Source: Actinacidiphila acidipaludis
GTDB taxonomy: Bacteria; Actinomycetota; Actinomycetes; Streptomycetales; Streptomycetaceae
NCBI RefSeq assembly: GCF_019890725.1
Contig: NZ_JAINZZ010000025.1
Location: 42,018-106,017, forward strand
Reading direction: 5' to 3'
DNA length: 64,000 nt
Positions 53,020-62,134 of this stretch are shown piece after piece. The translations under genes were made by a program, and so were the position numbers. The first letter of the stretch is position 1. Every line of letters begins with the position of its first letter. The notes beneath the pieces were generated by a model. It worked only from the letters and a program-made list of their open reading frames with translations. It was not told the origin of the DNA and did not search any database.

Positions 53020-54142
53020 GGACCCGCACCCCCCTCGTCACCGCTTTCGTGCCGCGTTCCCGCAGCACCCACCGCTGCAGTCCGGCCAGCGGCAGGATGA
53101 TCGCCAGCAGGATGAACGCGATGGCCGCGCCGTGACCGTAGTCGGAGTTGTCGAAACCGGAGGAGTACGACAGATACGCGGGGGTGAGGGTGGTGTTGCC
53201 GGGCGCCCCCTTCCCCATCACGTACACCTGGTCGAAGACCTGCCAGGTGGCGATCAGCCCGAGCGTCAGCACCAGGAACAGCACCGGCCGCAGCGCGGGC
53301 AGGGTGACGTGCCGCAGCAACTGGCGCCGGTTCACCCCGTCCAGGGCGGCCGCCTCCTCGAGATTGCGGGGGATGTCCTGCAGCGCGGCGAGGAAGATCA
53401 GCATGAACGTGCCCGACGTCGTCCACACCGACAGCAGGATCAGGGTGCACAGGGCCACCGAGGGGCCGGAGAACCAGTCTGCCCAGGACAGCCCCAGCAC
53501 GCCGTGCCGTGCCAGCGGACCGCCCGGATGGTCGCGATCGGTGAGGCCGAGGTTCCCCAGGACCAGCCACACGACACCGCGGGGATCGGCGAACCAGTTG
53601 GGGCCCTTCACGCCCACCCACGACAGCATGCGGTTGATCGAGCCGCTGCCCTGAAAGAGGAACAGGAACACGGTCGACACGGCGATGGAGCTGGTCACGG
53701 AGGGGAAGTAGAAGATGGTGCGTGCCGCACCGCGTCCGCGGAGCATCCGCTGGTTCACGGTGATGGCCAGGCCCAGCGCCAGCATCGTCTGCAGGGGCAC
53801 GGTGAGCAGCACGTAGTACGCGGTGTTCCGCAGCGAGGTGGCGAACAGCGTCCGCGTCAGGCCGTCCTGGCCGAGCAGGTCACGGTAGTTGCGCAGGCCG
53901 ACGAAGTCGGCGTGGGCGGTGAACGGGTCGGACTGCCCGTCCCAGTGCAGCAGGCTGACCCACAGCGCCATGAGGATCGGCAGCACCATGAACAGGCCGA
54001 GCACCACCACCATGGGCGTGACGAACAGCCAGCCCCACGCCCCCTCGCGCATCCTGTCCCGCAAGGGCCCGCGGCCGGTGACCGGCGCCGGCCGCTGCGG
54101 TCCGGCCGGCGCCGGGGTGGTCACCAGGGTGCTACTGGGCAT
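53006..54142 (-). CDS. CUT1 sugar ABC transporter permease (MalF-type)
   Basis: 378 residues, longer than usual because of a periplasmic insertion between helices 3 and 4 (about residues 170-235, GVKGPNWFADPRG onward). EAA loop RNLEEAAALDGVNRRQLLRHVTLPALRP. Overlaps the binding-protein gene by 11 nt. No ATPase is encoded nearby; a shared MsiK-type ATPase is expected. Confidence 0.9.
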   Translation of the reverse strand: MPSSTLVTTPAPAGPQRPAPVTGRGPLRDRMREGAWGWLFVTPMVVVLGLFMVLPILMALWVSLLHWDGQSDPFTAHADFVGLRNYRDLLGQDGLTRTLFATSLRNTAYYVLLTVPLQTMLALGLAITVNQRMLRGRGAARTIFYFPSVTSSIAVSTVFLFLFQGSGSINRMLSWVGVKGPNWFADPRGVVWLVLGNLGLTDRDHPGGPLARHGVLGLSWADWFSGPSVALCTLILLSVWTTSGTFMLIFLAALQDIPRNLEEAAALDGVNRRQLLRHVTLPALRPVLFLVLTLGLIATWQVFDQVYVMGKGAPGNTTLTPAYLSYSSGFDNSDYGHGAAIAFILLAIILPLAGLQRWVLRERGTKAVTRGVRVRGSR

Positions 54143-55388
54143 TCTTCAGCACCTGTCCGCCGTTGCGCTGCAGCCCGCCGAGGATCTTCGCCGGCGTGCT
54201 GGTGCGCAGCGTCTGCAGGTCGGTGTTGAACTGGGCGAGCACCTGGTTGAACCCGGCGATGGTCACCGGGCGCTGGGCGTAGCCGATGCCCTCGACCCAC
54301 GCCTTGGCCGCGGGGTACTTCTGGGCGTAGGTGGCGAGCGCGTCCGTCCGGGACGGCATGACGCCGAACGCGTCCGCGAACGAGAGCTGCTGCTTCGCCG
54401 ACGTCAGGTAGCGGACCAGGTCCACCGCGGCCTTCTGGTGTCCGCTCTTGGCCGCCACGCCCCAGCAGTTGCTGAACACCAGCGTGCCCTTGCCCGCCGG
54501 ACCGGCCGGCAGCGGGACCACCTTGTAGGCGACGCCGGGGTAGTCGGCCTTCATGGCGCCCTGCAGCCAGTTGCCCTCGATGGTCATCGCGGCCTTCTTC
54601 TTGCCCAGCGCCTCGCCGCCCCAGCCGGCGTCGACGTCCGAGGCGTACTTCAGCGAGCCGTTGGCCATCATGGACTTGACGAACGTGAGCGCCTTGGTGT
54701 TCGCCGCGCTGTCGGCCGTCATGGCCGTCTGGTCGGGGTTGGTGATCCAGCCGCCGGCCTCCTTCATCAGGGCGCCGATCCGCTGGTAGTCGGGCGTGGT
54801 CACCAGCCCGGTCACGCCGCCCTTGGTCAGCTTGGCCGCGTCGTCGGCCAACTGCTGCCACGTGGTGGGGTAGTCGGCGGCGGTCAGTCCCGCCTGCTGC
54901 CACAGCGTGGTGTTGATCGCGAGCCCGAGCGTCGAGCTGTCCTTGGGAAGGCAGACGAGTTTGCCGCCGTACGAGAAGGAGTCGCGCAGGGTGCCGGAGA
55001 AGGCCGAGGCGTCGGATATCTGGTCGCCGTAGGCGTAGAGGGAGCCGCCCTTGGCGTAGTTGGCGAACTGGTCGGAGTTGACGTAGAAGACGTCCGGCGG
55101 CTTGTTGCCCGCGAAGGCCTGGCCGAGCTGCTGGTTGATGTCGCTGGCGAGCTGCACCGTGACCGTGTCGCCGGTCTGCTTGGCCCAGGCGGCGGTGGCC
55201 TGTTTGACGGCGGCGGTCTCGGCGTCACCGGATGTGGCGATCATCACCGAGAGGCTCTGCCGTCCGCTCGACGACTGCTTCGGCGCCGAGGAGTCGAAAC
55301 CGCCGGAGGACGAGCAGCCGGTGACGGTGAGCAGGACGGCGGCGGCGCACGCGGCCGCCGCGACGCAGAGCGAGCGTGGATCGGACAT
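54132..55388 (-). CDS. sugar-binding lipoprotein of an ABC transporter
   Basis: 418 residues: signal peptide with lipobox VTGC, Ser/Gly tether, then an SBP type-1 fold (LSVMIATSGDAETAAVKQATAAWAKQTGDTVTVQLASDINQQLGQAFAGNKPPDVFYV). Two cysteines (LVCLPK, SNCWG) lie in the mature domain. Given the neighbouring debranching-type glycosidase, the ligand may be an alpha-glucan oligosaccharide (inference). 142 bases separate it from lacI upstream. Confidence 0.9.
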   Translation of the reverse strand: MSDPRSLCVAAAACAAAVLLTVTGCSSSGGFDSSAPKQSSSGRQSLSVMIATSGDAETAAVKQATAAWAKQTGDTVTVQLASDINQQLGQAFAGNKPPDVFYVNSDQFANYAKGGSLYAYGDQISDASAFSGTLRDSFSYGGKLVCLPKDSSTLGLAINTTLWQQAGLTAADYPTTWQQLADDAAKLTKGGVTGLVTTPDYQRIGALMKEAGGWITNPDQTAMTADSAANTKALTFVKSMMANGSLKYASDVDAGWGGEALGKKKAAMTIEGNWLQGAMKADYPGVAYKVVPLPAGPAGKGTLVFSNCWGVAAKSGHQKAAVDLVRYLTSAKQQLSFADAFGVMPSRTDALATYAQKYPAAKAWVEGIGYAQRPVTIAGFNQVLAQFNTDLQTLRTSTPAKILGGLQRNGGQVLKNAQ

Positions 55389-55470
55389 GCGGGATCTCCT
55401 GACGTGTGCGGGTGTACGCGGGAGGGGGAGGTGGCGGTGTCCGGTGCTGGGGGAGATGTCGAGGGGACGC

Positions 55471-55514
55471 GGGTTCGGCGGACGGGGGTTCGGCGGACGG
55501 GAGTTCGGAGACGG
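55471..55514. repeat. 15-nt tandem repeat with a decayed third unit
   Basis: GGGTTCGGCGGACGG occurs twice head to tail (55471-55485, 55486-55500), followed by GAGTTCGGAGACGG (55501-55514). It lies between lacI and the binding-protein gene. Confidence 0.82.
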
Positions 55515-55530
55515 CGGCGGGGGAGCGAGG

Positions 55531-56562
55531 TCAGACGCTGTCGCGGACGATCAGCTCGGGCGGGAGCAGGACGTGCTCGGCCTCCCGCTGGACCCCGTTG
55601 AGCCGGTCCAGCAGCAGGCGCATGCACTCCCGGCCGACCGCCTCGATCGGCTGGGCGAGGCTGGAGAGCGAGGGCCAGAGCATGGTGGCGACCGGGGAGT
55701 CGTCGAATCCGACCACCGCCACGTCCGTACCGGGCGTACGGCCACGCCGGTGCAGCGCCTGATAGCACCCGGCGGCGAGGGCGTCGCTCGCCGCGACGAC
55801 CGCGGTCACCCCGCCGTCGAGCAGCCGGTCGGCGGCCTGCGAAGCCAGGGCGAGGTCGGTCGGGGTCTCCACCCGCCGGTTCCGCACCGGCAGGCCCAGG
55901 TCGCGCATGGCGTCGTGCCAGCCCTGGGCGCGGTCGTCACCGGCCCCCGAGCCCTTGGGCCAGCCCAGGAAACCGATGTCGCGGTGGCCCAGTGCCGCCA
56001 GGTGACGCACGGCGGCTGCGGTGCCGGCCGCTCCGTCGATGTCGACCCAGTCACCGACGTCCCTTCCGGTCCAGGTCCGTCCGAAGGCGACGAACGGCAC
56101 GCCCTTCTTGTGCAGCCAGGCCTGCCGCCGGTCGCCGCGGTGGGTGCCGCTCAGCACGAAGCCGTCCGCGCCCTGCTCGTCCAGGAGTTGCTGGTAGCGC
56201 TCCAGTTCCTCGTCGGGCGGGGCGGAGAACAGGACCACGCGGTAGCCGGCCTGGTCGGCCGCGTCGGAGATCGCGTGCAGGAACTCGTCGAGCACGGGGG
56301 TGGCCACGCCCCCGAGGCTCGGCCGGATGCCGTAGCCGATCAGTCTGCTGGCCCGGGTGCGCAGCGCCTGGGCGGCGCGGTGCGGACGGTAGTTGAGCTC
56401 GTCGATCGCCCGCCGTACCCGCTCCAGCGTCTGGGGGCGCAGCAGTTCGGGGGAGTTGATCGCGTTGGAGACCGTCTGGCGGGCCACACCCGCCCGGGCG
56501 GCGACCATCTCCAGGGTCACCGTCGCGGCCGCCTTCGGCGGTGGGGAAGGGCTTGCGGGCAT
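55531..56562 (-). CDS. LacI-family regulator of the debranching/ABC module
   Basis: 343 residues: TLEMVAARAGVARQTVSNAINSPELLRPQTLERVRRAIDELNYRPHRAAQALRTR gives the helix-turn-helix and hinge; the sensor domain follows (SRLIGYGIRP; VVAASDALAAGCYQAL; VAVVGFDDSPVATMLWPSLSSLAQP). Head of the minus-strand operon and divergent from the glycosidase gene. Start at 56562 is chosen for fit to the family; upstream in-frame codons run into the operator. Confidence 0.88.
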   Translation of the reverse strand: MPASPSPPPKAAATVTLEMVAARAGVARQTVSNAINSPELLRPQTLERVRRAIDELNYRPHRAAQALRTRASRLIGYGIRPSLGGVATPVLDEFLHAISDAADQAGYRVVLFSAPPDEELERYQQLLDEQGADGFVLSGTHRGDRRQAWLHKKGVPFVAFGRTWTGRDVGDWVDIDGAAGTAAAVRHLAALGHRDIGFLGWPKGSGAGDDRAQGWHDAMRDLGLPVRNRRVETPTDLALASQAADRLLDGGVTAVVAASDALAAGCYQALHRRGRTPGTDVAVVGFDDSPVATMLWPSLSSLAQPIEAVGRECMRLLLDRLNGVQREAEHVLLPPELIVRDSV

Positions 56563-56638
56563 CGGCACGTCCCGGTTCGTGGGGGTCCTGCGGGTATCCG
56601 TCCATAGGTCAGGCCACAGTTCATGCGATCGCTCCTCC

Positions 56639-56704
56639 TTGGAGCGATCCAAATACTTCCGTCACCCCCCTTGCCAGCGGACCTCGGTTCTTGGAACGCT
56701 CCAA
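56639..56704. promoter_or_regulatory. two LacI-type operators 52 bp apart
   Basis: TTGGAGCGATCCAA (56639-56652) and TTGGAACGCTCCAA (56691-56704) share TTGGA-N4-TCCAA; the reverse complement of the first differs from the second at one base. They lie between lacI and the debranching-enzyme gene. GATCGCTCC (56627-56635) also forms a 9-bp inverted repeat with the first site. Confidence 0.85.
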
Positions 56705-56736
56705 AAACGGCTTCGATGGCAGAGAGGATCGGCCTC

Positions 56737-58875
56737 GTGGAAGCAACTGTCAAGGCTCACGGCGACTTCGCCGGGGGACAGTCGGTACCAGGGCTGCAAC
56801 CGTTCCTCCACGACGCGCACCTGTCGCTCGCCGCGCCGAGCCTGTGCGCGTCGGGTCCCGACGGGGCGCTGCGCGGCGGGGCCGACGGCTTCTACCACGG
56901 CGACCGCCGTGTGCTGTCGCGCCTGGAAGCCGCCGTCGAGGCGGTGCCCGTGGTGCCCATCGGCGCGGCCACCGGTCCCGAGGGGGACGTGGTGTTCCGC
57001 GCCGTGCTGCGCGGTCTGGCGGAACAGACCCCCGACCCGGCGGTGGTCCTGGAGCGCAGCCGGGCCGTGTCACCGGGCCGGCTCACCGAGCGGTACACGG
57101 TCCGCAACGCGGGCGGCCGCACCGCGCGGCTGCGCCTCAGCCTGAGTGCCGCGAGCGACCTGGCCACCATGGAGCAGGTCAAGTCGGGCCGGCCCGCCGC
57201 CCCCGTCAGCCCGCGGACCGGGCCGGGAGAGGCCCGCTGGAGCGACGGTGCCATCAGCGGCACCCTGACCCTGAACCCCGGCCCCGACGAGCAGCTGACG
57301 GGCCCGGACGGCACCGTGACCATGGCCTACCTCATCGAGGTGCCGCCCGGCACCACCTGGCACGCCGAACTGCGCTGCGACGCCGAGCACCGCGACGGCG
57401 ACCTCTTTCCCGCTCCGCCCAAGGCCACCCGGTGGTGGAGCGCACCCGAGGTGACCGGTCCCGACCGCCGCCTGGCGCACTGGATTTCGCGCTCCGACCG
57501 GGACCTGTTCCGCCTGGTGCTCAGCGACCCGCTCCAGCCGGAGGACGTGTTCCTCGCCGCGGGCGCCCCCTGGTACCTCACCCTCTTCGGCCGCGACGCC
57601 CTCTGGTCGGCCCGCATGCTGCTGCCGCTCGGCACCGACGTCGCGGCCGGCACGCTGCGCACCCTCGCCCGCCGGCAGGGAACCGCCCACGTGCCCGCCA
57701 CCGAGGAGCAGCCGGGCAAGATCCTGCACGAGGTCCGCCGCGACGAGCCGGCACCCGACGGGACCACGTCTTTGCCGCCGTCGTACTACGGCACCGCCGA
57801 CGCCACCCCCCTGTGGCTGATCCTGCTGTACGACGCCTGGCGCTGGGGCATGCCCGAGAGCGAGGTGGCGGCGCTGCTGCCGCACGCAGAAGCCGCGTTG
57901 AACTGGATGGAGCACTGTGCCGACGCGGACGGCGACGGCTTCCTGGAGTACGCCGACAGCTCCGGCGCGGGGCTGTCCAACCAGGGGTGGAAGGACTCGT
58001 CCGACGGCATCCGGTTCCGCGACGGCCGCCCCGCCCTCGCGCCGATCGCCCTGAGTGAGGTGCAGGCCTACGCGCACGAGGCCGCGGTCAAGGCAGCCGC
58101 TCTGCTCGACGCGTTCGCGCGGCCGGGCGGCGAACAGTGGCGGCGGTGGGCGGAGGGGTTGCGGGAGCGCTTCCGCACGCACTTCTGGACCGAGGACGAC
58201 ACGGGGCCGTATCCGGCTGTCGCGCTCGACCGGGACAAGCGCCGGGTGGACTCCGTCGCCTCCAACATGGGCCACCTGCTGGGCACGGGGCTGCTCGGCC
58301 CCGAGGAGTCGGCCCGGGTGGCCGGCCGGCTCACGGACGCGGGAGACACCGCGGACGGCGGCATGGACTCCGGCTTCGGCCTGCGCACGCTCGACGCGTC
58401 GTCGGCGGGCTTCAACGCCCTCGGCTACCACACCGGTTCGGTCTGGCCGCACGACACCGCGATCGCGGTCCACGGCCTGGCCCGCGCAGGACGCGCCGAA
58501 GCCGCGGGCCGGCTCGCCACCGGACTGCTCGGGGCCGCCGAGCAGTTCGGCTACCGGCTCCCCGAACTCTTCGCCGGATATTCTCGTGACCGGCAGAGCC
58601 GCCCCGCGCCGTACCCCGCCTCATGCCGCCCGCAGGCCTGGGCCGCCGCGTCCTCCGTCCTCGTCCTGCAGTCGCTCTTCGGCCTGGAGGCCGACGTCCC
58701 CGCCCGGCGGCTGCGGCATGCGACCCGTGTCCCGTCCGGCTTCGAGGGCCTGCGCGTGCGGCACCTGAGGATCGGCGGACGGCACTTCGACGTGTCCGCC
58801 GATGCCGAAGGCCGCGTGGAGGTGCACGGCCTGGCCGGCTTCACCCTGGTGCCGGTGCACGCGACGGGATGGTGA
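56737..58875 (+). CDS. glycogen-debranching-type (amylo-alpha-1,6-glucosidase-like) glycosidase
   Basis: 712 residues. N-terminal glycogen-debranching N domain (LRGGADGFYHGDRRVLSRLEAAVEAV) to about residue 220, then an (alpha/alpha)6 barrel: APWYLTLFGRDALWSARMLLPLG, NQGWKDSSDGIRF with a likely catalytic Asp, and GSVWPHDTAIAVHGLARAG. No signal peptide, so cytoplasmic. The family trims alpha-glucosidic or related linkages. GTG 56737 has GAGAGGA upstream; ATG 56716 is the alternative. Two LacI operators lie directly upstream. Confidence 0.85.
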   Translation: MEATVKAHGDFAGGQSVPGLQPFLHDAHLSLAAPSLCASGPDGALRGGADGFYHGDRRVLSRLEAAVEAVPVVPIGAATGPEGDVVFRAVLRGLAEQTPDPAVVLERSRAVSPGRLTERYTVRNAGGRTARLRLSLSAASDLATMEQVKSGRPAAPVSPRTGPGEARWSDGAISGTLTLNPGPDEQLTGPDGTVTMAYLIEVPPGTTWHAELRCDAEHRDGDLFPAPPKATRWWSAPEVTGPDRRLAHWISRSDRDLFRLVLSDPLQPEDVFLAAGAPWYLTLFGRDALWSARMLLPLGTDVAAGTLRTLARRQGTAHVPATEEQPGKILHEVRRDEPAPDGTTSLPPSYYGTADATPLWLILLYDAWRWGMPESEVAALLPHAEAALNWMEHCADADGDGFLEYADSSGAGLSNQGWKDSSDGIRFRDGRPALAPIALSEVQAYAHEAAVKAAALLDAFARPGGEQWRRWAEGLRERFRTHFWTEDDTGPYPAVALDRDKRRVDSVASNMGHLLGTGLLGPEESARVAGRLTDAGDTADGGMDSGFGLRTLDASSAGFNALGYHTGSVWPHDTAIAVHGLARAGRAEAAGRLATGLLGAAEQFGYRLPELFAGYSRDRQSRPAPYPASCRPQAWAAASSVLVLQSLFGLEADVPARRLRHATRVPSGFEGLRVRHLRIGGRHFDVSADAEGRVEVHGLAGFTLVPVHATGW

Positions 58876-58892
58876 CCGCGGGCGGGCCGCGC

Positions 58893-59213
58893 TCAGGTCT
58901 CGGGCAGCTCCTCAGCCACGGCGATGGCGATCCCGAGCGCCTCGGCGATGTTGCCCGCCGCGGACATCACACGCGCGGTGCCGACCACCGGGGCGATCGC
59001 GACGAGGATGTCCTGCAGGTGCTCGGACGTGAGGCCGGTCTGCATGGCGGGGCCGATGTGGGCGGCGTAGGAGATCGCCGGAGCGTCCATCGCGGCCAGC
59101 GCCGCGATGCGGGTGAGGATGAGCGTCCGCTCGTCCAGGCCACAGCGTTCGATCGAATCGACGGTCATGGCGGCGAGGGTGTCGAGCACAGGAGTGTCCG
59201 TGGATGCGGTCAT
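58893..59213 (-). CDS. carboxymuconolactone decarboxylase (CMD)-family protein
   Basis: 106 residues, all-helical AhpD/CMD fold (ERTLILTRIAALAAMDAPAISYAAHIGPAMQTGLTSEHLQDILVAIAPVVGTARVMSAAGNIAEALG). The CxxC of peroxidase-type AhpD is absent, so thiol peroxidase activity is unlikely; CMD-like or structural roles remain. GAGGTGACC precedes the ATG. Possibly linked to the SDR-cupin-dehydrogenase cluster upstream, as such combinations recur, but 374 bases separate them. Confidence 0.85.
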   Translation of the reverse strand: MTASTDTPVLDTLAAMTVDSIERCGLDERTLILTRIAALAAMDAPAISYAAHIGPAMQTGLTSEHLQDILVAIAPVVGTARVMSAAGNIAEALGIAIAVAEELPET

Positions 59214-59587
59214 GATGGGGTCACCTCTTCCGCAGGTCGCCACCGGCCCGCTCCGGGCCGGCACCTGCTGGCCTTCAACTCACCTGGAACCTCTGTCTCC
59301 ACGGTAGATCCGCGGCCCGCCGGGGCGCCACGCGGGGAACGGCGTCAGGCCGCGCATCCCGAACAGGTTGAGGCTGCACCCTTTGACCTGCACCGGACGG
59401 CTACGCCGCCGAGCCTGCCTCCATCGGTGCTTGACAGCGACTCGCCTCTCGGTGGTGACGACCACAAGTGGGTCGCCAACATGGCCGTCGATATCCCGGG
59501 AGCCAGGATTGCGGCCGACGCCGTCCTGCCCGAACTACGAGGCGGCCCCGCGATGGCATGCGGAACCGCGCCGGGAGGGCTGCCGTT
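59214..59587. other. intergenic, no supported gene
   Basis: 374 bases between the CMD gene start and the SDR 3' end. Base composition is less biased than in the flanking genes. A TTGACA at 59431-59436 has no matching -10 box or downstream gene. I found no identifiable gene remnant. Confidence 0.5.
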
Positions 59588-60355
59588 TCACCGGGCCGTG
59601 TAGCCGCCGTCCACGGGGAGGGCCACGCCGACCACGAAGGCAGCGCCGGGGCTGCACAGCCACAGGACGGCCTGGGCCACCTCGTCGGCGGTGCCGAGCC
59701 GGCCGATCGGCTGGGCGGCTCCGGCTTCGGCGGGATCCAGTTCCCCCTTCGCGATCATCTCGCTGACCATGGGCGTGTCGATGGTGCCGGGGCAGACGGC
59801 GTTGATGCGGACGCCGCGCGGCGCGTATTCGAGGGCGGCGCTGGTGGTCAGGCCGATCACGCCGTGCTTGGTGGAGTGGTAGGAGGCGCGGCCGGCGATG
59901 CCGACCAGGCCGCCCAGAGACGAGCAGTTGACGATCGCGCCGCTGCCCTGGACCCGCATGTGACGCAGCTCGTGTTTCATGGACGCCCAGACGCCGCGCA
60001 GATTGATCGCGTGGACCTTCTCGAACTGGCCGAAGGGTTCGTCGGCGGCGCCGGTGGGCGGGATCTGGATGCCGGCGTTGTTGTAGGCCATGTCGAGTCG
60101 TCCGAAGGCCGCCACCGTTCGGTCGACGGCTGCGGCGACCTGGTCCTCGTCGGTGACGTCGCAGACCAGCGCCAGGGCCTGACAGCCGTCGTCGCCGAGT
60201 TGCCGGGCTGCCCGGTCCACGGCTGCCTCGTCGACGTCGGTGAGGGCCACGGCGGCGCCCGAGGCGGCGAAGGCGCGTGCCGCGGCCAGGCCCATCCCGG
60301 AGCCGGCACCGGTGACGAAGGCGACGCGGCCGGCGAAGTCGTACGTGGGGTTCAT
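59588..60355 (-). CDS. short-chain dehydrogenase/reductase
   Basis: 255 residues, classical SDR: cofactor motif TGAGSGMG, acidic DV in ALTDVDE favouring NAD, NNAG, catalytic Ser in NCSSLGG, YHSTK with Tyr and Lys, and C-terminal PVDGGYTAR. Interconverts an alcohol and a ketone. The cupin gene ends 25 bases upstream, in operon arrangement with it and the alcohol dehydrogenase. Confidence 0.92.
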   Translation of the reverse strand: MNPTYDFAGRVAFVTGAGSGMGLAAARAFAASGAAVALTDVDEAAVDRAARQLGDDGCQALALVCDVTDEDQVAAAVDRTVAAFGRLDMAYNNAGIQIPPTGAADEPFGQFEKVHAINLRGVWASMKHELRHMRVQGSGAIVNCSSLGGLVGIAGRASYHSTKHGVIGLTTSAALEYAPRGVRINAVCPGTIDTPMVSEMIAKGELDPAEAGAAQPIGRLGTADEVAQAVLWLCSPGAAFVVGVALPVDGGYTAR

Positions 60356-60380
60356 CAGAAGATCTCCTCGCCGGCGGACC

Positions 60381-60791
60381 TCAGGCGGTGGCCGGTGCAG
60401 CGGCGTACTCCTCGTCGGTGACGGGATTCATCCAGTGCACGACGTCGTGGTCGTCGTCACCCTCGTTGATGGCCAGGTGGACCATGAGGCGGTTCGGGGC
60501 GGCGCCGTGCCAGTGTTCCTCGTCGGCCTCGAACAGGACGCGGTCGCCGGGCCGGATGACCTCCACCGGTCCGCCGCGCCGCTGGCACAGGCCGATCCCT
60601 TCGGTGACGAAGACCGTCTGGCCCAGCGGATGCCGGTGCCAGTGGGTGCGGGCGCCGGGCATGAAGTGCACCAGGTTGGCGGTGACGCGCGACGGGGCCG
60701 GCGCCGCCGCCACGGCGTCGATGTAGACGTCGCCGGTGAACCAGTCGGCGGGGCCGTGGACGGTGTCGATCGAGCTGCGGGTGATCTGCAC
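60381..60791 (-). CDS. single-domain cupin (mandelonitrile lyase-like)
   Basis: 136 residues. Cupin motif 1 in GARTHWHRHPLGQTVFVTEG (His cluster), motif 2 in VEVIRPGDRVLFEADEEHWHGAAP. It resembles the manganese cupins annotated as (R)-mandelonitrile lyase or carboxymuconolactone-associated cupins that travel with SDR and CMD genes. Middle gene of the redox cluster. Reaction unassigned. Confidence 0.85.
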   Translation of the reverse strand: MQITRSSIDTVHGPADWFTGDVYIDAVAAAPAPSRVTANLVHFMPGARTHWHRHPLGQTVFVTEGIGLCQRRGGPVEVIRPGDRVLFEADEEHWHGAAPNRLMVHLAINEGDDDHDVVHWMNPVTDEEYAAAPATA

Positions 60792-60860
60792 GGTTGCTCC
60801 TTGTGCGGCGGTCGGGTCAGGGGGATGGGCAGAGTCGCGGCGTCCGGGCGTGTCGTGGTG

Positions 60861-61877
60861 TCAGGGCGTGAGGAGGGTCTTGATCGCGCGGCGCTCGTCC
60901 ATGGCCCGGTAACCCTCCGCGACGTCGTCGAGCGGCAGGGTGAGGTCGAAGACCTTGCCGGGGTCGATCCGGCCCGCCAGCACGCGCTCGATCAGGTCGG
61001 GCAGGTAGCGGCGGACGGGGGCCGGGCCGCCGCGCAGGCCGACGTGGGAGAAGAAGAGCTCCTGCCCGTCGACCGCCACCTCGTGGGGGACGCCGACGAA
61101 GCCGACGCTACCGCCGGGGCGTGCGCCGTGCAGGGCCTGCCGCATGGCCTCGGCCGTGCCCACGCACTCCAGCACGCTGTCGGCGCCGATACCGCCGGTC
61201 AGGTCCTTGATCCGGGCGACACCCTGGTCCCCGCGCTCGGTGACGACGTCGGTGGCGCCGAACTCCCGGGCCAGCTCCTGGCGGGACGCGTGGCGGCTCA
61301 TGACGATGATCCGCTCGGCCCCCCGCTCCTTGGCGGCGATCACCGCGCACAGCCCGACCGCGCCGTCACCGACGACCAGGGCGGTGGACCCGGGCCCGAC
61401 CTCGGCGGCGTCGGCGGCCCACCAGCCGGTGCCCATGACGTCGGAGACGGCGAGCAGACCCGGCCAGAACTCCTCTCCCGGCACCTCGTCGGTGGCGACC
61501 AGGGTGCCGTGGGCGTTGGGGATGCGGACGTACTCGGCCTGGCAGCTGCTCATGAACTCGCGGTGCAGACAGCTGGACGGGAAGCCGTTGCGGCAGTTCG
61601 CGCACGTGTTGTCGGAGGTGGCGAACGAGCCGACCACGAACTGGCCGGGGCGCAGGCCCGTGACCTCCGAGCCGACCTCCTCGACGAAGCCGACGTACTC
61701 GTGACCCATCGGGTGCGGGTCACCGATCGGCTCCAGGCCGCGGTAGGGCCACAGGTCCGAGCCGCAGACGCAGGTCACAGCGGTGCGGATGATCGCGTCG
61801 GTCGGGTGGACGATCTTCGGGTCCGCCAGGGTCTCGAAGCGGACGTCACGGGGGGCGTGGATCACTGCGCCGCGCAT
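60861..61877 (-). CDS. zinc-dependent alcohol dehydrogenase (MDR superfamily)
   Basis: 338 residues. Catalytic-zinc motifs CVCGSDLWPY and GHEYVGFVEEVG, structural-zinc-like CANCRNGFPSSC, Rossmann motif VVGDGAVGLC. Paralogous to 15188-16231. First gene of the SDR-cupin-dehydrogenase cluster. ATG at 61877 is the natural start; an upstream extension is Arg/Pro-rich. Divergent from the MmyB-type regulator. Confidence 0.9.
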   Translation of the reverse strand: MRGAVIHAPRDVRFETLADPKIVHPTDAIIRTAVTCVCGSDLWPYRGLEPIGDPHPMGHEYVGFVEEVGSEVTGLRPGQFVVGSFATSDNTCANCRNGFPSSCLHREFMSSCQAEYVRIPNAHGTLVATDEVPGEEFWPGLLAVSDVMGTGWWAADAAEVGPGSTALVVGDGAVGLCAVIAAKERGAERIIVMSRHASRQELAREFGATDVVTERGDQGVARIKDLTGGIGADSVLECVGTAEAMRQALHGARPGGSVGFVGVPHEVAVDGQELFFSHVGLRGGPAPVRRYLPDLIERVLAGRIDPGKVFDLTLPLDDVAEGYRAMDERRAIKTLLTP

Positions 61878-62071
61878 GTCAGGGGTTCCTTCGTCTGCCG
61901 ATGTCGTGCACGGGTACGTGCACCGGTACGCGCCGAGGCGGGCGGTACCGGGTGTGTCGCGGGACCGCCGCTCAGGGCGGGGTGGGCGGGCGCCGGCCGC
62001 CGCCGTTCCCACGGTCGGGCGAGAAGCACCACGCCACCCAGGTAACCGGCTGCCGCGGCGCGTAACGAGTC

Positions 62072-62133
62072 ACCGTCGAAGGGTGTACCGGCAGTACACC
62101 CCTGCGGCGGGGCGCGCGACGTACCGTCGAAGG
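62072..62133. promoter_or_regulatory. palindrome and direct repeats between the dehydrogenase and MmyB-type genes
   Basis: GGGTGTAC-N5-GTACACCC (62081-62101) is a perfect 8-bp inverted repeat. ACCGTCGAAGG occurs at 62072-62082 and again at 62123-62133, directly before the GTG at 62135. A TACCGT hexamer (62122-62127) ends 7 nt before that GTG. Confidence 0.68.
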
Positions 62134-62134
62134 C

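Noticed and set aside
59431..59436. TTGACA as a plus-strand promoter
   Set aside because: No -10 hexamer at 16-19 nt and no downstream plus-strand gene.
59280..59465. 61-codon minus-strand frame in an intergenic region, considered as a transposase fragment
   Set aside because: No recognisable transposase motif or terminal repeats.
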